A program made the translations under genes and the position numbers. DNA of 64,000 bases. Source: Vibrio aphrogenes (GTDB lineage Bacteria; Pseudomonadota; Gammaproteobacteria; Enterobacterales; Vibrionaceae). Below the pieces are notes generated by a model, which worked only from the letters and a program-made list of their open reading frames with translations, was not told the origin of the DNA and did no database searches. Shown here in pieces: positions 51,726-61,075 of the stretch; positions within the stretch are counted from its first letter, which is position 1; each line of letters starts with the position of its first letter. The stretch spans positions 186,001 through 250,000 of the forward strand of contig NZ_AP018690.1 in assembly GCF_002157735.2 (NCBI RefSeq), in the 5' to 3' direction.

Positions 51726-52802
51726 ATGAGTAATACGGTTGAATCAGTTGAAGTATCAGCATCTAAAAAAATGAGCTTTTTAGATCGATATTTAACGCTA
51801 TGGATCTTCTTAGCCATGGCTATTGGGGTGGGAATTGGGGTGTTATTCCCACAAGTTGGTGAATGGAATGAAAGCATGTCGGTGGGCTCAACGAATATTC
51901 CATTGGCTATTGGCTTAATTTTAATGATGTACCCACCTCTGGCTAAAGTAAATTACAGTTTGTTGGGTGAAGTGACTCGAGATAAAAGAGCCATCACACT
52001 GTCTTTAATCATGAACTGGATTGTTGGGCCAATCTTAATGTTTGCCTTAGCGATCATATTTTTACGTGATTATCCAGGTTACATGACGGGCTTAATCTTG
52101 ATTGGTTTAGCGCGTTGTATTGCGATGGTATTGGTCTGGAATGATATCAGTGGTGGTAATAAAGAATATGGGGCGGCTTTAGTTGCATTAAACAGTGCTT
52201 TCCAAATTGTGACTTATAGCTTTATGGCATGGTTATTTATCACGGTATTGCCTCCTTATTTCGGATTAGAAGGTTTTGAAGTTAATATCACGATTTTAGA
52301 CATTGCGGAAAGTGTGCTGATTTACCTAGGTATTCCATTTTTAGCTGGTTTTTTAAGTCGTAAATGGTTAGTCGCAGCAAAAGGCGAGCAATGGTATAAC
52401 GATGTGTTTATTCCTCGTATTTCACCTATTACCTTGATTGCTTTACTCGCAACTATTGTTCTAATGTTTAGCTTAAAAGGTGAAATGATCATTGAACTGC
52501 CATTGGATGTGTTAAGAGTGGCGATTCCTTTAGTGATTTATTTCCTACTGATGTTCTTCTCAAGTTTTTATATTGGTAAGAAAATGGGTATTCCTTATGA
52601 TCAAAATGCGTCAATTGCCTTTACTTCATCAGGGAATAACTTCGAATTGGCGATTGCGGTGTCGATTGCGGTATTCGGTTTGAATTCTGATCAGGCGTTT
52701 GCAGGTGTTATTGGGCCTTTAGTCGAAGTACCGGTATTAATTGCGTTGGTAAATGTTGCATTGCGTATGAAGATGAAATATTACGCGCCAACGGAAAAAT
52801 AA
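51726..52802 (+). CDS. acr3: Arsenite efflux transporter Acr3
   Basis: 358 residues from the ATG at 51726 (GGGA about 9 nt upstream; a TTG at 51711 is also in frame). Ten transmembrane segments of the BART/ACR3 fold, with the conserved cysteine in [14 protein letters not shown] (about residue 130) and the [18 protein letters not shown] segment near helix 9. Acr3 exports arsenite by proton antiport. No arsC or arsH is adjacent, so an arsenate reductase must come from elsewhere. Confidence 0.92.
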   Translation: MSNTVESVEVSASKKMSFLDRYLTLWIFLAMAIGVGIGVLFPQVGEWNESMSVGSTNIPLAIGLILMMYPPLAKVNYSLLGEVTRDKRAITLSLIMNWIVGPILMFALAIIFLRDYPGYMTGLILIGLARCIAMVLVWNDISGGNKEYGAALVALNSAFQIVTYSFMAWLFITVLPPYFGLEGFEVNITILDIAESVLIYLGIPFLAGFLSRKWLVAAKGEQWYNDVFIPRISPITLIALLATIVLMFSLKGEMIIELPLDVLRVAIPLVIYFLLMFFSSFYIGKKMGIPYDQNASIAFTSSGNNFELAIAVSIAVFGLNSDQAFAGVIGPLVEVPVLIALVNVALRMKMKYYAPTEK

Positions 52803-52810
52803 TATCATAC

Positions 52811-53052
52811 TAATTAACCTCAACCGCGGATAACTAGAAGTCACTCAATACCGCACTCTGGGAGTCTAACTTCGTTAAAATCAACTCAATAGGCCAGCTA
52901 TTGACTTATGATTTTGCCTTGTTATTCATCCCAAATTGCAGCATTGAGAGAAAGTAACCAACCTTAAGTACCTGATAGATATTTTTATCAATTATATATC
53001 AATAGGTTAGAGTTGTTATTGTGACACTCTTATTCGCAGTTGAGGTTAATTA
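52811..53052. mobile_element. MITE-like element with 23-bp terminal inverted repeats
   Basis: The left end (52811-52833) and the right end (53030-53052, inverted) share 21 of 23 positions, beginning TAATTAACCTCAAC. The 242-bp interior has no intact gene. On the minus strand a short frame reads YQVLKVGYFLSMLQFG before a stop and may be the remnant of a coding end. A 26-bp part of the left end recurs exactly at 11659-11684. A target duplication is not clear. Confidence 0.75.
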
Positions 53053-53104
53053 AATGGTCAGATAATGAGTACTATTAATCCATATTGATTAGTATTCAAA
53101 TAGC

Positions 53105-53146
53105 CAGCTCGGTGGAAAGTGACAATCTTTCACCGAGCTGTTTTTT
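53105..53146 (+). terminator. Terminator downstream of acr3 and the MITE-like element
   Basis: CAGCTCGGTG and CACCGAGCTG form the base of a 14-15-bp stem with one bulged G, followed by six T on the plus strand. It separates acr3 from the convergent lysR gene. Confidence 0.88.
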
Positions 53147-53163
53147 AGGATCAAAGAAAAGGG

Positions 53164-54054
53164 TTAAGCAGCGCTGGTAGGGGTGGCATCTCGACATAAG
53201 GTTATCCAAGCTTCTGCTGCTTTTGGAATATAACGTTGGGTATGCCAGATTAACCCCAATGACCACTGCATTGATTGCGCCATTGGTTTTACTAATACTC
53301 CATCGTCTTTGACTCGATGGCATAAAGGTTGAGGTAAAAAAGTGACGCCATTGCCACTTTTTACTAAGGCCACCAAAAAGTCCCATTGGCTACTTCGAGC
53401 TGACACTTGGGGGCGAAATCCTGCTTGCTGACAACGTTGATCGATAAATTCACTTAACGTAAATTCTTTGGTGTAAATATAAAAAGGTTCATGCTCTAAC
53501 GCCTCCCAGGTTAAGACATCAATCCCTCGCCATTTAGAAGTATTGGGAACGATGGCATGAACGGGGTAGTTGTCTAATGCGAGCTTAGAGAAGTCATTAT
53601 CTCGCTGGCTTTCTAGCATGGTCAATGCCACATCGATTTCACCTTCCATTAAGGCTTGTTTAATTCTTTTGCCCCCGTATTCAACAATAGTGAGTTCGAC
53701 ATTAGGATATTGTTGCTTATAACGGCGGATTAATGCGGCGTATAAGTGGCCGACCATAGGAGGGATACCCAAGCGTAAATGCCCGCGTTGAAGTTGCTCT
53801 AAATCTTCAAGTTCAGCGTGCATTTGCTCTAGTGATTCCAAGAGTGTGATGGCACGTTGATAGACGATCTCACCCGCCTCCGTGAGCCAAAACCGTCGAC
53901 CTTCACGATAAATTAGCGGTTGACCAATCGATGACTCCAAATTTTTGATCATCTTACTGATGGTGGGTTGGGTGACGAATAACCGTTCTGATGCTTTGGT
54001 AAAGCTTTTTTGTTTTATTAATTCAACAAAATAGCGTAATGCTTTGATATCCAT
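53164..54054 (-). CDS. LysR-family regulator, probable activator of cidAB
   Basis: About 296 residues from the ATG at 54054, which has AGAGAG 3 nt upstream. An upstream frame to 54084 is not supported. N-terminal winged HTH (MDIKALRYFVELIKQKSFTKASERLFVTQPTISKMIKNLE) and a C-terminal periplasmic-binding-like effector domain. It is divergent from cidA, the usual place of the CidR/LysR activator, so it probably senses overflow metabolites such as acetate and controls cidAB. This is inferred from context. Confidence 0.88.
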   Translation of the reverse strand: MDIKALRYFVELIKQKSFTKASERLFVTQPTISKMIKNLESSIGQPLIYREGRRFWLTEAGEIVYQRAITLLESLEQMHAELEDLEQLQRGHLRLGIPPMVGHLYAALIRRYKQQYPNVELTIVEYGGKRIKQALMEGEIDVALTMLESQRDNDFSKLALDNYPVHAIVPNTSKWRGIDVLTWEALEHEPFYIYTKEFTLSEFIDQRCQQAGFRPQVSARSSQWDFLVALVKSGNGVTFLPQPLCHRVKDDGVLVKPMAQSMQWSLGLIWHTQRYIPKAAEAWITLCRDATPTSAA

Positions 54055-54198
54055 AAACTCTCTATCAACTATTTCTAAACGCAATAATTAATGATTTGAA
54101 GTATTCCATTTTGGCATAAATTTGATAATAAAAATTCATTTTTTGATGGTTTTGAACAGGAATATACTGCCTCTATTATTTTTAATGGACTCTTATCA

Positions 54199-54618
54199 AT
54201 GTTAAAGCGTGTTTTAGTGACTGCATTTCAAATCGTTATTTTTTCTTTTATTTGGTTATTGGCCGATTGGATGGTCAAGGGGTTACATTTGCCTATTCCC
54301 GCCAATTTAACCGGTATGTTACTGCTATTAATGCTCTTGTTTGCCAAAGTGATAAAAGGCGACTGGTTACGCAGTGGCGCAACATGGTTATTGTCTGAAA
54401 TGTTGTTGTTCTTTGTGCCTGCAGTGGTGGCTGTAGTGAATTACCCTGATCTTATGCTACATGAAGGATTAAAAATTCTTGCGGTGTTATTTTTTAGTAC
54501 CATTTTGGTGATTGGAGTCACCGCTTTAGTGGTGGATAGGGTATATCGCTTAGAATTTAGGTTAGCCAGTCGCAAAGCCATCAATAAAATGCAAAATGAA
54601 GCTGCGCGAGTAAACTAA
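54199..54618 (+). CDS. cidA: CidA/LrgA holin-like protein
   Basis: 139 residues, four hydrophobic helices, with the family pattern HLPIPANLTGMLLLLMLLF (about 31-50) and a short charged C-terminal tail. The CidA/LrgA proteins are small holin-like inner-membrane proteins linked to murein hydrolase control and metabolite export. It is followed after one base by its partner cidB. Confidence 0.88.
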   Translation: MLKRVLVTAFQIVIFSFIWLLADWMVKGLHLPIPANLTGMLLLLMLLFAKVIKGDWLRSGATWLLSEMLLFFVPAVVAVVNYPDLMLHEGLKILAVLFFSTILVIGVTALVVDRVYRLEFRLASRKAINKMQNEAARVN

Positions 54619-54619
54619 T

Positions 54620-55318
54620 ATGAGTGCCTTTATGAGTTACCTTCTGGGCGTGTCATGCTTATTCATGACCATCATTTTTTATTACTTGAGTAAGTATTTT
54701 TATCAGCGTAAGCCGAGTATTTTATTGATGCCGTTAATGCTCGCTCCAGTGTTGTTGATTTTGGTAGTGGTGGCATTTCGTATTCCATATCAAACCTATA
54801 TGAGTGATGCGCATTGGTTATTGTGGATGTTAGGCCCTGCAACAATCGCCTTTGCCATTCCGGTCTATGATAATCGTAAATTAGTGGCACGCCATTGGTT
54901 GTCGATGTCGATTGGTGTTGGTGTTTCTGTGATCGTGGCAATTGGCAGTACTGTTATGATGGCAAAGTTATTTCACTTATCGGAAGTGTTACAACGAAGC
55001 TTAGCTATGCGTTCCATCACCACACCCTTTGCGGTAGAGGCAACCAAATCCGTTGGAGGGCAGGTGGATTTAACCGCTTTGTTTGTGGTGATCACAGGGG
55101 TCATTGGAATGGCGGTCGGTGAGTCGATTCTAGCTTGTTTATCGATCCGTTCTCATTTAGGAAAAGGAGCCAGTTTGGGTGCCTCTGCTCATGGTGCTGG
55201 GACGGCAAAAGCGTATCAATTAGGCAGTTCAGAAGGCGTGGTTGCCAGTATGGTTATGATGATTGCTGGTGTTGTGACGGTGTTAATTGCTCCATGGATT
55301 AGTCCGCTGTTTTGGTAA
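54620..55318 (+). CDS. cidB: CidB/LrgB family membrane protein
   Basis: 232 residues, about seven helices. The LrgB pattern is clear: GPATIAFAIPVYDN (about 76-89), LAMRSITTPFAVEATKSVGG (about 132-151) and SLGASAHGAGTAKAYQLGSSEG (about 189-210). It works with CidA in the same operon. Recent work on related proteins points to transport of small organic acids. Confidence 0.9.
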   Translation: MSAFMSYLLGVSCLFMTIIFYYLSKYFYQRKPSILLMPLMLAPVLLILVVVAFRIPYQTYMSDAHWLLWMLGPATIAFAIPVYDNRKLVARHWLSMSIGVGVSVIVAIGSTVMMAKLFHLSEVLQRSLAMRSITTPFAVEATKSVGGQVDLTALFVVITGVIGMAVGESILACLSIRSHLGKGASLGASAHGAGTAKAYQLGSSEGVVASMVMMIAGVVTVLIAPWISPLFW

Positions 55319-55429
55319 GTGATGTAAGCTAACTTTACAGAAAATTCTGACATAAATGATGGTAAATATAAGGTTCGTTTTATGGGTTTTTGTTTTATAG
55401 TGTAAGGGCTTAATCTTTTTAGGAGTCTG

Positions 55430-55831
55430 ATGATGAAAGCAATAATGGCGATAACGGCAACAGTAGGTTTATTGATTGGTTTTAATGTTAATGCTGCACA
55501 AAATTGTGAAGATTTAAAAGGTTGTGAAGCTAAAATATGTCATATTGAAAAGCAACTTGATATGGCTAAGCAAAATAACCACACCAGAAAAGCTGAAGGC
55601 TTGAATAAAGCATTAGAAAATGCCAAAGACAACTGCTCATTAGGTGGTTTGCAATCTGACCTACAAGATGACATTGCCGATATAAAAGATGATATAGCAG
55701 AGCACCAAGATGATTTGGCTGAAGCTATGGAAGATCATGACCAAGAAAAAATTGATAAATACCAACAAAAAATCGAAGAAGATCAAGAGAAATTAACAAC
55801 GCTACAGGCAGAGTTACAAAAATTGAAATAA
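55430..55831 (+). CDS. DUF1090 periplasmic coiled-coil protein
   Basis: 133 residues with signal peptide (to NAAQ, about residue 23), four cysteines in the first half (NCEDLKGCEAKICHIEKQ and DNCSLG) and a long acidic coiled coil (DDIADIKDDIAEHQDDLAEAMEDHDQEKIDKYQQKIEEDQEK). It matches DUF1090, the family of E. coli YqjC. Function is unknown. ATG codons stand at 55430 and 55433, both near AGGAG. A bidirectional terminator follows. Confidence 0.82.
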   Translation: MMKAIMAITATVGLLIGFNVNAAQNCEDLKGCEAKICHIEKQLDMAKQNNHTRKAEGLNKALENAKDNCSLGGLQSDLQDDIADIKDDIAEHQDDLAEAMEDHDQEKIDKYQQKIEEDQEKLTTLQAELQKLK

Positions 55832-55946
55832 CTGAGATCATGAAAGCATTGAGGTTAAGTACTTAATGTTTCAGATTTGATGAGCTGGTTTGAGCGATCT
55901 TATCTAGTAGGTAAATTAGCTCGTTAGTAAATTAGCGCGTTGGTAA

Positions 55947-55983
55947 AAAACAAAAGCAGCGGATTAGGCTGCTTTTGTTTTTG
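55947..55983. terminator. Bidirectional terminator
   Basis: AAAACAAAAGCAGC pairs with GCTGCTTTTGTTTT around a short loop. T runs exist on both strands, so it can serve the DUF1090 gene and the convergent GTPase gene. Confidence 0.9.
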
Positions 55984-56041
55984 GTATTTAATTGTATATT
56001 TTCTTTAATAATGAAGCATTAAGTCATTATTAAGTAAAAGA

Positions 56042-56986
56042 TTAACGTTTATTACGCAAATAACGTTTACGACGCTCTTCTTTCTTTTTCGCTTTTTCTT
56101 CGGCTTTTTTCTCTGCCTGAATTTCTACATCAATCAATTCTTGAGTGATCATCTCCGGCAGTTCTAAAGTAATTTGACCGAGTGTGCCATTACGCAATTC
56201 ATGTAAGAGAATCTCAGAGGCTTTATGGAGATCGATTCGGCCCCCTGCACGTAATGCGCCACGCTTACGACCAATTTCTTCCATCAGCTCGATTTCAGTG
56301 TCAGGCAGTTGGTCAATGCTATAACGTTCTTTGAGTAACTCCGGGTAATGAGCGGCGAGGTATTCCACGGTATAAAACGCCACTTCATCGTATTCCATTG
56401 CCGTATCTTTTACTGCACCTGTTGCCGCCAGACGAAAGCCGCTGTGTGGGTTTTCTACTTTTGGCCATAAAATTCCGGGCGTATCAGACAACACGATACC
56501 ATTTTGTAAATTGATACGTTGTTGACGACGAGTAACGGCTGGCTGGTTACCCGTTTGGGCAATAGTACGGCCTGCTAAAGTATTGATGATAGTAGATTTA
56601 CCAACATTGGGGATGCCCATGATCATGGTGCGAATATCTTTACCAATATCGGTACGATGTGGAGCAAGCTTACGACATAGCTCCATGATCTTATGCACTT
56701 CTTGAGGATTTTCGGTAGTGATAGCCATGGCTTTTACGCCTTGCTCTTTCTCGAAATGCTCAATCCAAACCTCAGTTAACTCAGGATCCGAGAGATCTCG
56801 TTTGTTAAGAACTTTAATACAAGGCTTATCTCCTCTAAGCTTTGATATTAATGGGTTCTCACTTGAAAATGGAATACGGGCATCCAATACTTCAATGATG
56901 ACATCGATTTTTGGGATGACTTCTTCGATCTCCTTGCGAGCTTTGTGCATATGACCGGGAAACCATTGGATATTGCCATTAACCAT
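56042..56986 (-). CDS. ylqF: Ribosome biogenesis GTPase YlqF/RbgA
   Basis: 314 residues. The GTPase motifs appear in circularly permuted order: G4 NKRD (about 60-63), G5 TTE, G1 GIPNVGKST (about 123-131) and G3 DTPG (about 169-172). The N-terminal IQWFPGHMHKARKE is the YlqF signature. The protein assists late 50S subunit assembly. The C-terminal tail is highly charged (AEKKAEEKAKKKEERRKRY), likely for RNA contact. AAGG lies about 11 nt upstream of the ATG. Confidence 0.92.
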   Translation of the reverse strand: MVNGNIQWFPGHMHKARKEIEEVIPKIDVIIEVLDARIPFSSENPLISKLRGDKPCIKVLNKRDLSDPELTEVWIEHFEKEQGVKAMAITTENPQEVHKIMELCRKLAPHRTDIGKDIRTMIMGIPNVGKSTIINTLAGRTIAQTGNQPAVTRRQQRINLQNGIVLSDTPGILWPKVENPHSGFRLAATGAVKDTAMEYDEVAFYTVEYLAAHYPELLKERYSIDQLPDTEIELMEEIGRKRGALRAGGRIDLHKASEILLHELRNGTLGQITLELPEMITQELIDVEIQAEKKAEEKAKKKEERRKRYLRNKR

Positions 56987-57245
56987 TTGAAAAATAACCT
57001 TTTATTTTTATTGTTAAGCTGGTGGTTATCAAGTGATGTACCAGAAGTACTTTTAATATCACCTGAAGGTATGACAGCATTGTTGTGAGCATTTTAACAC
57101 TTTAACCGTTAGGACGAAAATTTTAGTCGATTTAAAAAACATCTAATTTGTCAATTGATGAAGTTTGTTTTCTTGCTTAGCCTAGGGAGTCTATATAGGC
57201 TTAATGATTAATCACGTGTATGCACTCTGAAGTATTTACGCATAT

Positions 57246-57854
57246 CTAGAAGAATAAATATGGTTTCAATTCTTCAAAATTCCCAATGATAATCTGCTGA
57301 CTTTTAGGGTTGGAATCAAGCACATTAATGTCGATGTTGTAAGCGTCCAAAACATAGCGAAGTAAGGCTGCATTGGCTTGTATTTGGAGGATATTTCCTT
57401 CCATACCGTAATCACAGGCAATAACTGAAGCCTGAGCCTCGGTCAAGCGTGGATCTGGTTTTAATTCGACGTGAAGTGCACTATTCCATAGTTCGTCACT
57501 GCCTTTTCCCATTACTTGTTTATCTTCAAGGCTGGGGATACTGCGAATTCGACTCAATACAAAGTCCCGATAATCTTTTGCATGTTCACAGTAAGCTCGA
57601 ACATGCCAACGTAGTGGGGTACAAATTAGCGTGTGGGGTGAAATGATCCGTTCTACTTCGATTCCTTCTTTAAGCGATGTGTAGCTTATATCTACACGTT
57701 TTTTATCGTAATCATACTTTGCTAGATGTGGTTTTTGTTCAGTCGCCTTATGAGTTCAAGGGGCCATATGTGTGACTTTGTGACGAGTAAAAGCTTTGAT
57801 AATTTGTGTTAGAGTGTGTGTTGGTATTAAGTCGCAATCAACGCCATATTCCAT
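57246..57854 (-). pseudogene. Broken WYL-domain transcriptional regulator
   Basis: The reading frame on the minus strand gives a clear WYL/WCX region: ISPHTLICTPLRWHVRAYC followed by EHAKDYRDFVLSRIRSIPSL and a C-terminal WCX part ending LKPYLFF. A frame that begins at the TTG at 57557 would lose the core WYL motif and is not the real start. Upstream the same frame continues through KYDYDKKRVDISYTSLKEG and PHTLTQIIKAFTRHK, but a TGA at 57756-57758 interrupts it, and the N-terminal HTH domain expected for this family is absent. I conclude that this is a decayed regulator gene. Confidence 0.72.
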
Positions 57855-58047
57855 AATTGGCTTCTTACCTGTCGTAGGGAAACTCACTAATTAACAACAA
57901 AGCTATGTTGTTATTGTGTCGATCTTTTCTGAAAAAGTATAATTTTGGCTGAAATGATGAATTTTTTGTCTGTCCATACCAATGACATACCAATAGGCTA
58001 GTTCTATTATGGATCTCAGAACTCGAAAGCAATTTGTAGGAGCCGAG

Positions 58048-58437
58048 ATGAAACTTGATATATCAGAATTTCCGTTTGTTTGGATGGACTATATGCCGTT
58101 AGAAGACGATCCCGTAGATGAGGTTTTGCAGCAGATAAGAGGGCTTCTAGATAGGAATGAACCATTCGTATTTATTAGTCGAAGCTTTCCAGAGGGCGAC
58201 AGTTCAAATCAGGAAAGCAAGGAAGACCGTCATAAGGTTGCTGTCTGGAAGAAGGAGAATAAGCATGATATTCATCAGTTTATTAAGGCTAATATTCAGA
58301 TCGTTAGTGACACTAATCAACAAGCAAGTATTGACGCTTTCTCTGAATTATTTGAACGTTTTTGGGGCTATCCAATGTTTACTGCTACAACAGAGCAAAA
58401 AGCCTATCTTAAGGCATTTACGTTACTCGCTAGCTGA
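58048..58437 (+). CDS. Hypothetical protein upstream of an AraC regulator
   Basis: 129 residues from the ATG at 58048, which has AGGAG at 5-nt spacing. An earlier ATG at 58009 lacks a site. The protein is soluble and acidic (MKLDISEFPFVWMDYMPLEDDPVDEVLQQIRG) with KAVWKKENK-like charged middle and a helical C-terminus. No family is recognised. It stands 16 bp before the AraC gene and is probably co-transcribed. Confidence 0.6.
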   Translation: MKLDISEFPFVWMDYMPLEDDPVDEVLQQIRGLLDRNEPFVFISRSFPEGDSSNQESKEDRHKVAVWKKENKHDIHQFIKANIQIVSDTNQQASIDAFSELFERFWGYPMFTATTEQKAYLKAFTLLAS

Positions 58438-58453
58438 TATTTAAGGAACATTA

Positions 58454-59287
58454 ATGTTCATAACTAAGGTTGATCCTCAATCCGTTGAAGATATAACACA
58501 TTCAGTCGTAGTTATTGGTCTTGGAATGGTAACAGAGCAGTGGGAACTGCCTTTCCATACCCATGGTAAAGCGGAATTATTGTTCGCTGATACTGGTTTG
58601 ATCACGGTAGAGACAAAAGATCACTTATGGGTTGTTCCGCCTCAAGGAGCGGTATGGATTCCCGGGGGCGTGGAACATCGAGCAAAATGTAGTGGCAGTC
58701 CGAGAGGTTTTGTTGTGTTTGTCGAACCGGGAATCGTCGAAGGGTTGCCTGAGAAATGCAGTACCATTTCGGTCTCTTCATTTCTGCGCGCGCTACTTGA
58801 ACGTACAGCTGTGCTTCCTCTAGATGATAAGCATGAAGGAAGTGCTGCACGTCTGATTGCTGTTTTGCTTGATGAAATTATATCAGCGCCTCTTGAATTG
58901 TTTAACCTACCAATGCCTTCAGATATGCGTTTACGTGAGATGGTTGATGCTATGTTTGCATCACCTTCTGAGAGAGTCACACTTGAACAATGGGCTGGGC
59001 GCATAAACATGAGTGAGCGGAATATGTCTCGACTTTTTACACTCGAAACAGGATTGAGCATTAATCGCTGGAGGCGGCAGATGCATGTTGTAAAGGCTTT
59101 ACCTTTACTTGAACAAGGAGAATCAATCCAAAATATTGCTGAGACACTTGGTTATGAAAGCTCCGGATCCTTTGTCACGATGTTCCGTAAAGTTACCGGA
59201 ACTCCGCCCAAACGTTTTATTACCGATCGTATGGCTAACGTACATACACCTCTGAACGTGCCAGAGGCCGGATTCTATGAATATTAA
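58454..59287 (+). CDS. AraC-family regulator with cupin sensor
   Basis: 277 residues. The N-terminal half is a cupin-type sensor (WELPFHTHGKAELLFADTG, HLWVVPPQGAVWIPGGVEHRA). The C-terminal half (about 165-265) has the double HTH: LEQWAGRINMSERNMSRLFTLETGLSINRWRRQ and IAETLGYESSGSFVTMFRKVTGTPPKRF. AAGGA lies 6-7 nt before the ATG. The next gene downstream on the same strand is an amidohydrolase 200 bp away, its likely target together with the exporter. Confidence 0.87.
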   Translation: MFITKVDPQSVEDITHSVVVIGLGMVTEQWELPFHTHGKAELLFADTGLITVETKDHLWVVPPQGAVWIPGGVEHRAKCSGSPRGFVVFVEPGIVEGLPEKCSTISVSSFLRALLERTAVLPLDDKHEGSAARLIAVLLDEIISAPLELFNLPMPSDMRLREMVDAMFASPSERVTLEQWAGRINMSERNMSRLFTLETGLSINRWRRQMHVVKALPLLEQGESIQNIAETLGYESSGSFVTMFRKVTGTPPKRFITDRMANVHTPLNVPEAGFYEY

Positions 59288-59489
59288 TTAATTTCTTATA
59301 ACGCCAGGCTCACTATAAAGTGCGGTTCTGGCCGGCAATCCAAAAAAATATTATATCTGATGAAAGTCAATATTTTCGTCGTGGTAGGCGTACGCCTGTA
59401 ATTTTATTCTAATTAAATTTAATCAATCTAGGTTATTTATTTAAATTTTAAACAACATTGTAAATTCTCATGAATATTAGGAGATGAAT

Positions 59490-60956
59490 ATGAAACATAA
59501 TAAAAAGGTTATTCGTGGCGGTACTTTATTAACCATGGATAAAAACCTTGGTGACGTTATTAACGGTGCCTTATTAATAGAAGATAATATAATAAGCGAC
59601 ATCAGTGCTAATCTTCATGAATTTGATCATCACGAAGATGCTGAATTCATTGACGCAGAAGGCGCAATTGTCATGCCTGGAATGGTGGATGCTCATCGTC
59701 ATAACTGGATGTCTCTTTTCCGTGGTGTCTCAACAGAAGAATCGTTACCAGCATTCTTAGTCAACACATTTTATGCTTTCGGAAGCGTATTAACCGCTGA
59801 TGATATGTATGCCGCTGTACTTTCAGGAAATATCAGCGCACTTAACGCTGGAACAACCACTGTCTATGAAATTAATGATTGTGTTAATTCCCCTGAACAT
59901 GCAAGCAGCGCTATCCAAGCCATGAAAGATAGTGGTATTAGAGGTGTTTATGCTTATGGTATGCAAGTTTATGATTTCAAACCAGCAGGATTTAAAACAC
60001 AAGATGAGCGTTTGAATAACGCTACAGAAATAGCGAATACAGAATTTAATGGTCAAGATCGCCTCAGTATGGGGATGCTAATTTCTGATCTTGGAACTGT
60101 CCCATTTGATTATACTGCCACGCAAATAAATCTCATTGATAAATTAGGTATTAAATGTGTTTCTCATACTGGGGCCGCAAAAACTTCTGTACTCTTACGC
60201 GGTTTGAGAGAATTAGATGACCATGGACTGTTGAGACCGGGTCATTTGCATGCACACAGCAACGGATTAACTGGTGAAGACTGGAAGTTGATTGCGAAAA
60301 CAGGAGGCTATGTAGTTAGTACCCCTTCAAGTGAACTGCAAATGGGGATGGGGTATTTACCTTATCAACCATGTGTTGAACACGATATTCCCTTTGGCCT
60401 TGGTACGGATCTTACCGGTGTTACCACTGATGATCTGTTCACACAAATGAATATTGCACTACAAATTGAACGTGCACAGGCAAACGATAAGGTACATCAG
60501 CGTGACACGATGCCATTTGAGATCACACCGACTGTGCGTGATGCGCTTTATTGGGCAACGATGGGGGGGGCTGAAGTTATGGGTCTTGCAGATAAAATTG
60601 GTTCGCTGAGTGTCGGGAAAAATGCAGATATTATTATTATCCGACACACGGAAGGATTTGTACCTACGATGAATGTGGCAGGTAGTGTAGCCCAAATGAC
60701 GAAAAGTACGGATATAGACACCGTTATTGCTGACGGGGTGATTAGAAAACGTCATGGTATGTTAGTGGGTTATGATCTGAAAAAAATAGAAAACCTATCA
60801 CAGACAGCATTTAATATGCTTAAACATAAAGCAAAATCCTTTACTTCACTTTCAGCTGTAGATGTTGAAAAATTCTTCAAACTCGCCGAGCGTAAGGCAA
60901 CATATCACTTTGCCCAAGCGTATAACGATGATTATTTCGAAAAAATGATGAAATAA
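59490..60956 (+). CDS. Amidohydrolase, ATZ/TRZ (nucleobase deaminase-like) family
   Basis: About 488 residues from the ATG at 59490 (AGGAG at 6-nt spacing; the ATG at 59484 is too close). Metal ligands of the amidohydrolase superfamily: HRH in GMVDAHRHNW, H in CVSHTGAAKTS, H in HLHAHSNGLT, and D in GLGTDLTG. The family usually has HxxE after the third histidine position for deaminase chemistry, but here the sequence reads HTGAA, so the substrate may differ from known 8-oxoguanine, cytosine or S-adenosylhomocysteine deaminases. It is followed by a terminator and an MFS exporter. Confidence 0.78.
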   Translation: MKHNKKVIRGGTLLTMDKNLGDVINGALLIEDNIISDISANLHEFDHHEDAEFIDAEGAIVMPGMVDAHRHNWMSLFRGVSTEESLPAFLVNTFYAFGSVLTADDMYAAVLSGNISALNAGTTTVYEINDCVNSPEHASSAIQAMKDSGIRGVYAYGMQVYDFKPAGFKTQDERLNNATEIANTEFNGQDRLSMGMLISDLGTVPFDYTATQINLIDKLGIKCVSHTGAAKTSVLLRGLRELDDHGLLRPGHLHAHSNGLTGEDWKLIAKTGGYVVSTPSSELQMGMGYLPYQPCVEHDIPFGLGTDLTGVTTDDLFTQMNIALQIERAQANDKVHQRDTMPFEITPTVRDALYWATMGGAEVMGLADKIGSLSVGKNADIIIIRHTEGFVPTMNVAGSVAQMTKSTDIDTVIADGVIRKRHGMLVGYDLKKIENLSQTAFNMLKHKAKSFTSLSAVDVEKFFKLAERKATYHFAQAYNDDYFEKMMK

Positions 60957-60976
60957 AATTCCAAGTTGATAGGCGC

Positions 60977-61014
60977 TAACCGTCATCAGATATTGTCTGA
61001 TGACGGTTATTTTT
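60977..61014 (+). terminator. Intrinsic terminator after the amidohydrolase gene
   Basis: TAACCGTCATCAGA pairs with TCTGATGACGGTTA in a perfect 14-bp stem with a 5-nt loop, then TTTTT. Confidence 0.93.
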
Positions 61015-61075
61015 AATTGGATATTTATATATCACTTTAAGTAAGTGGCGTAATTTTATGAAAGGGGAAAAATAA

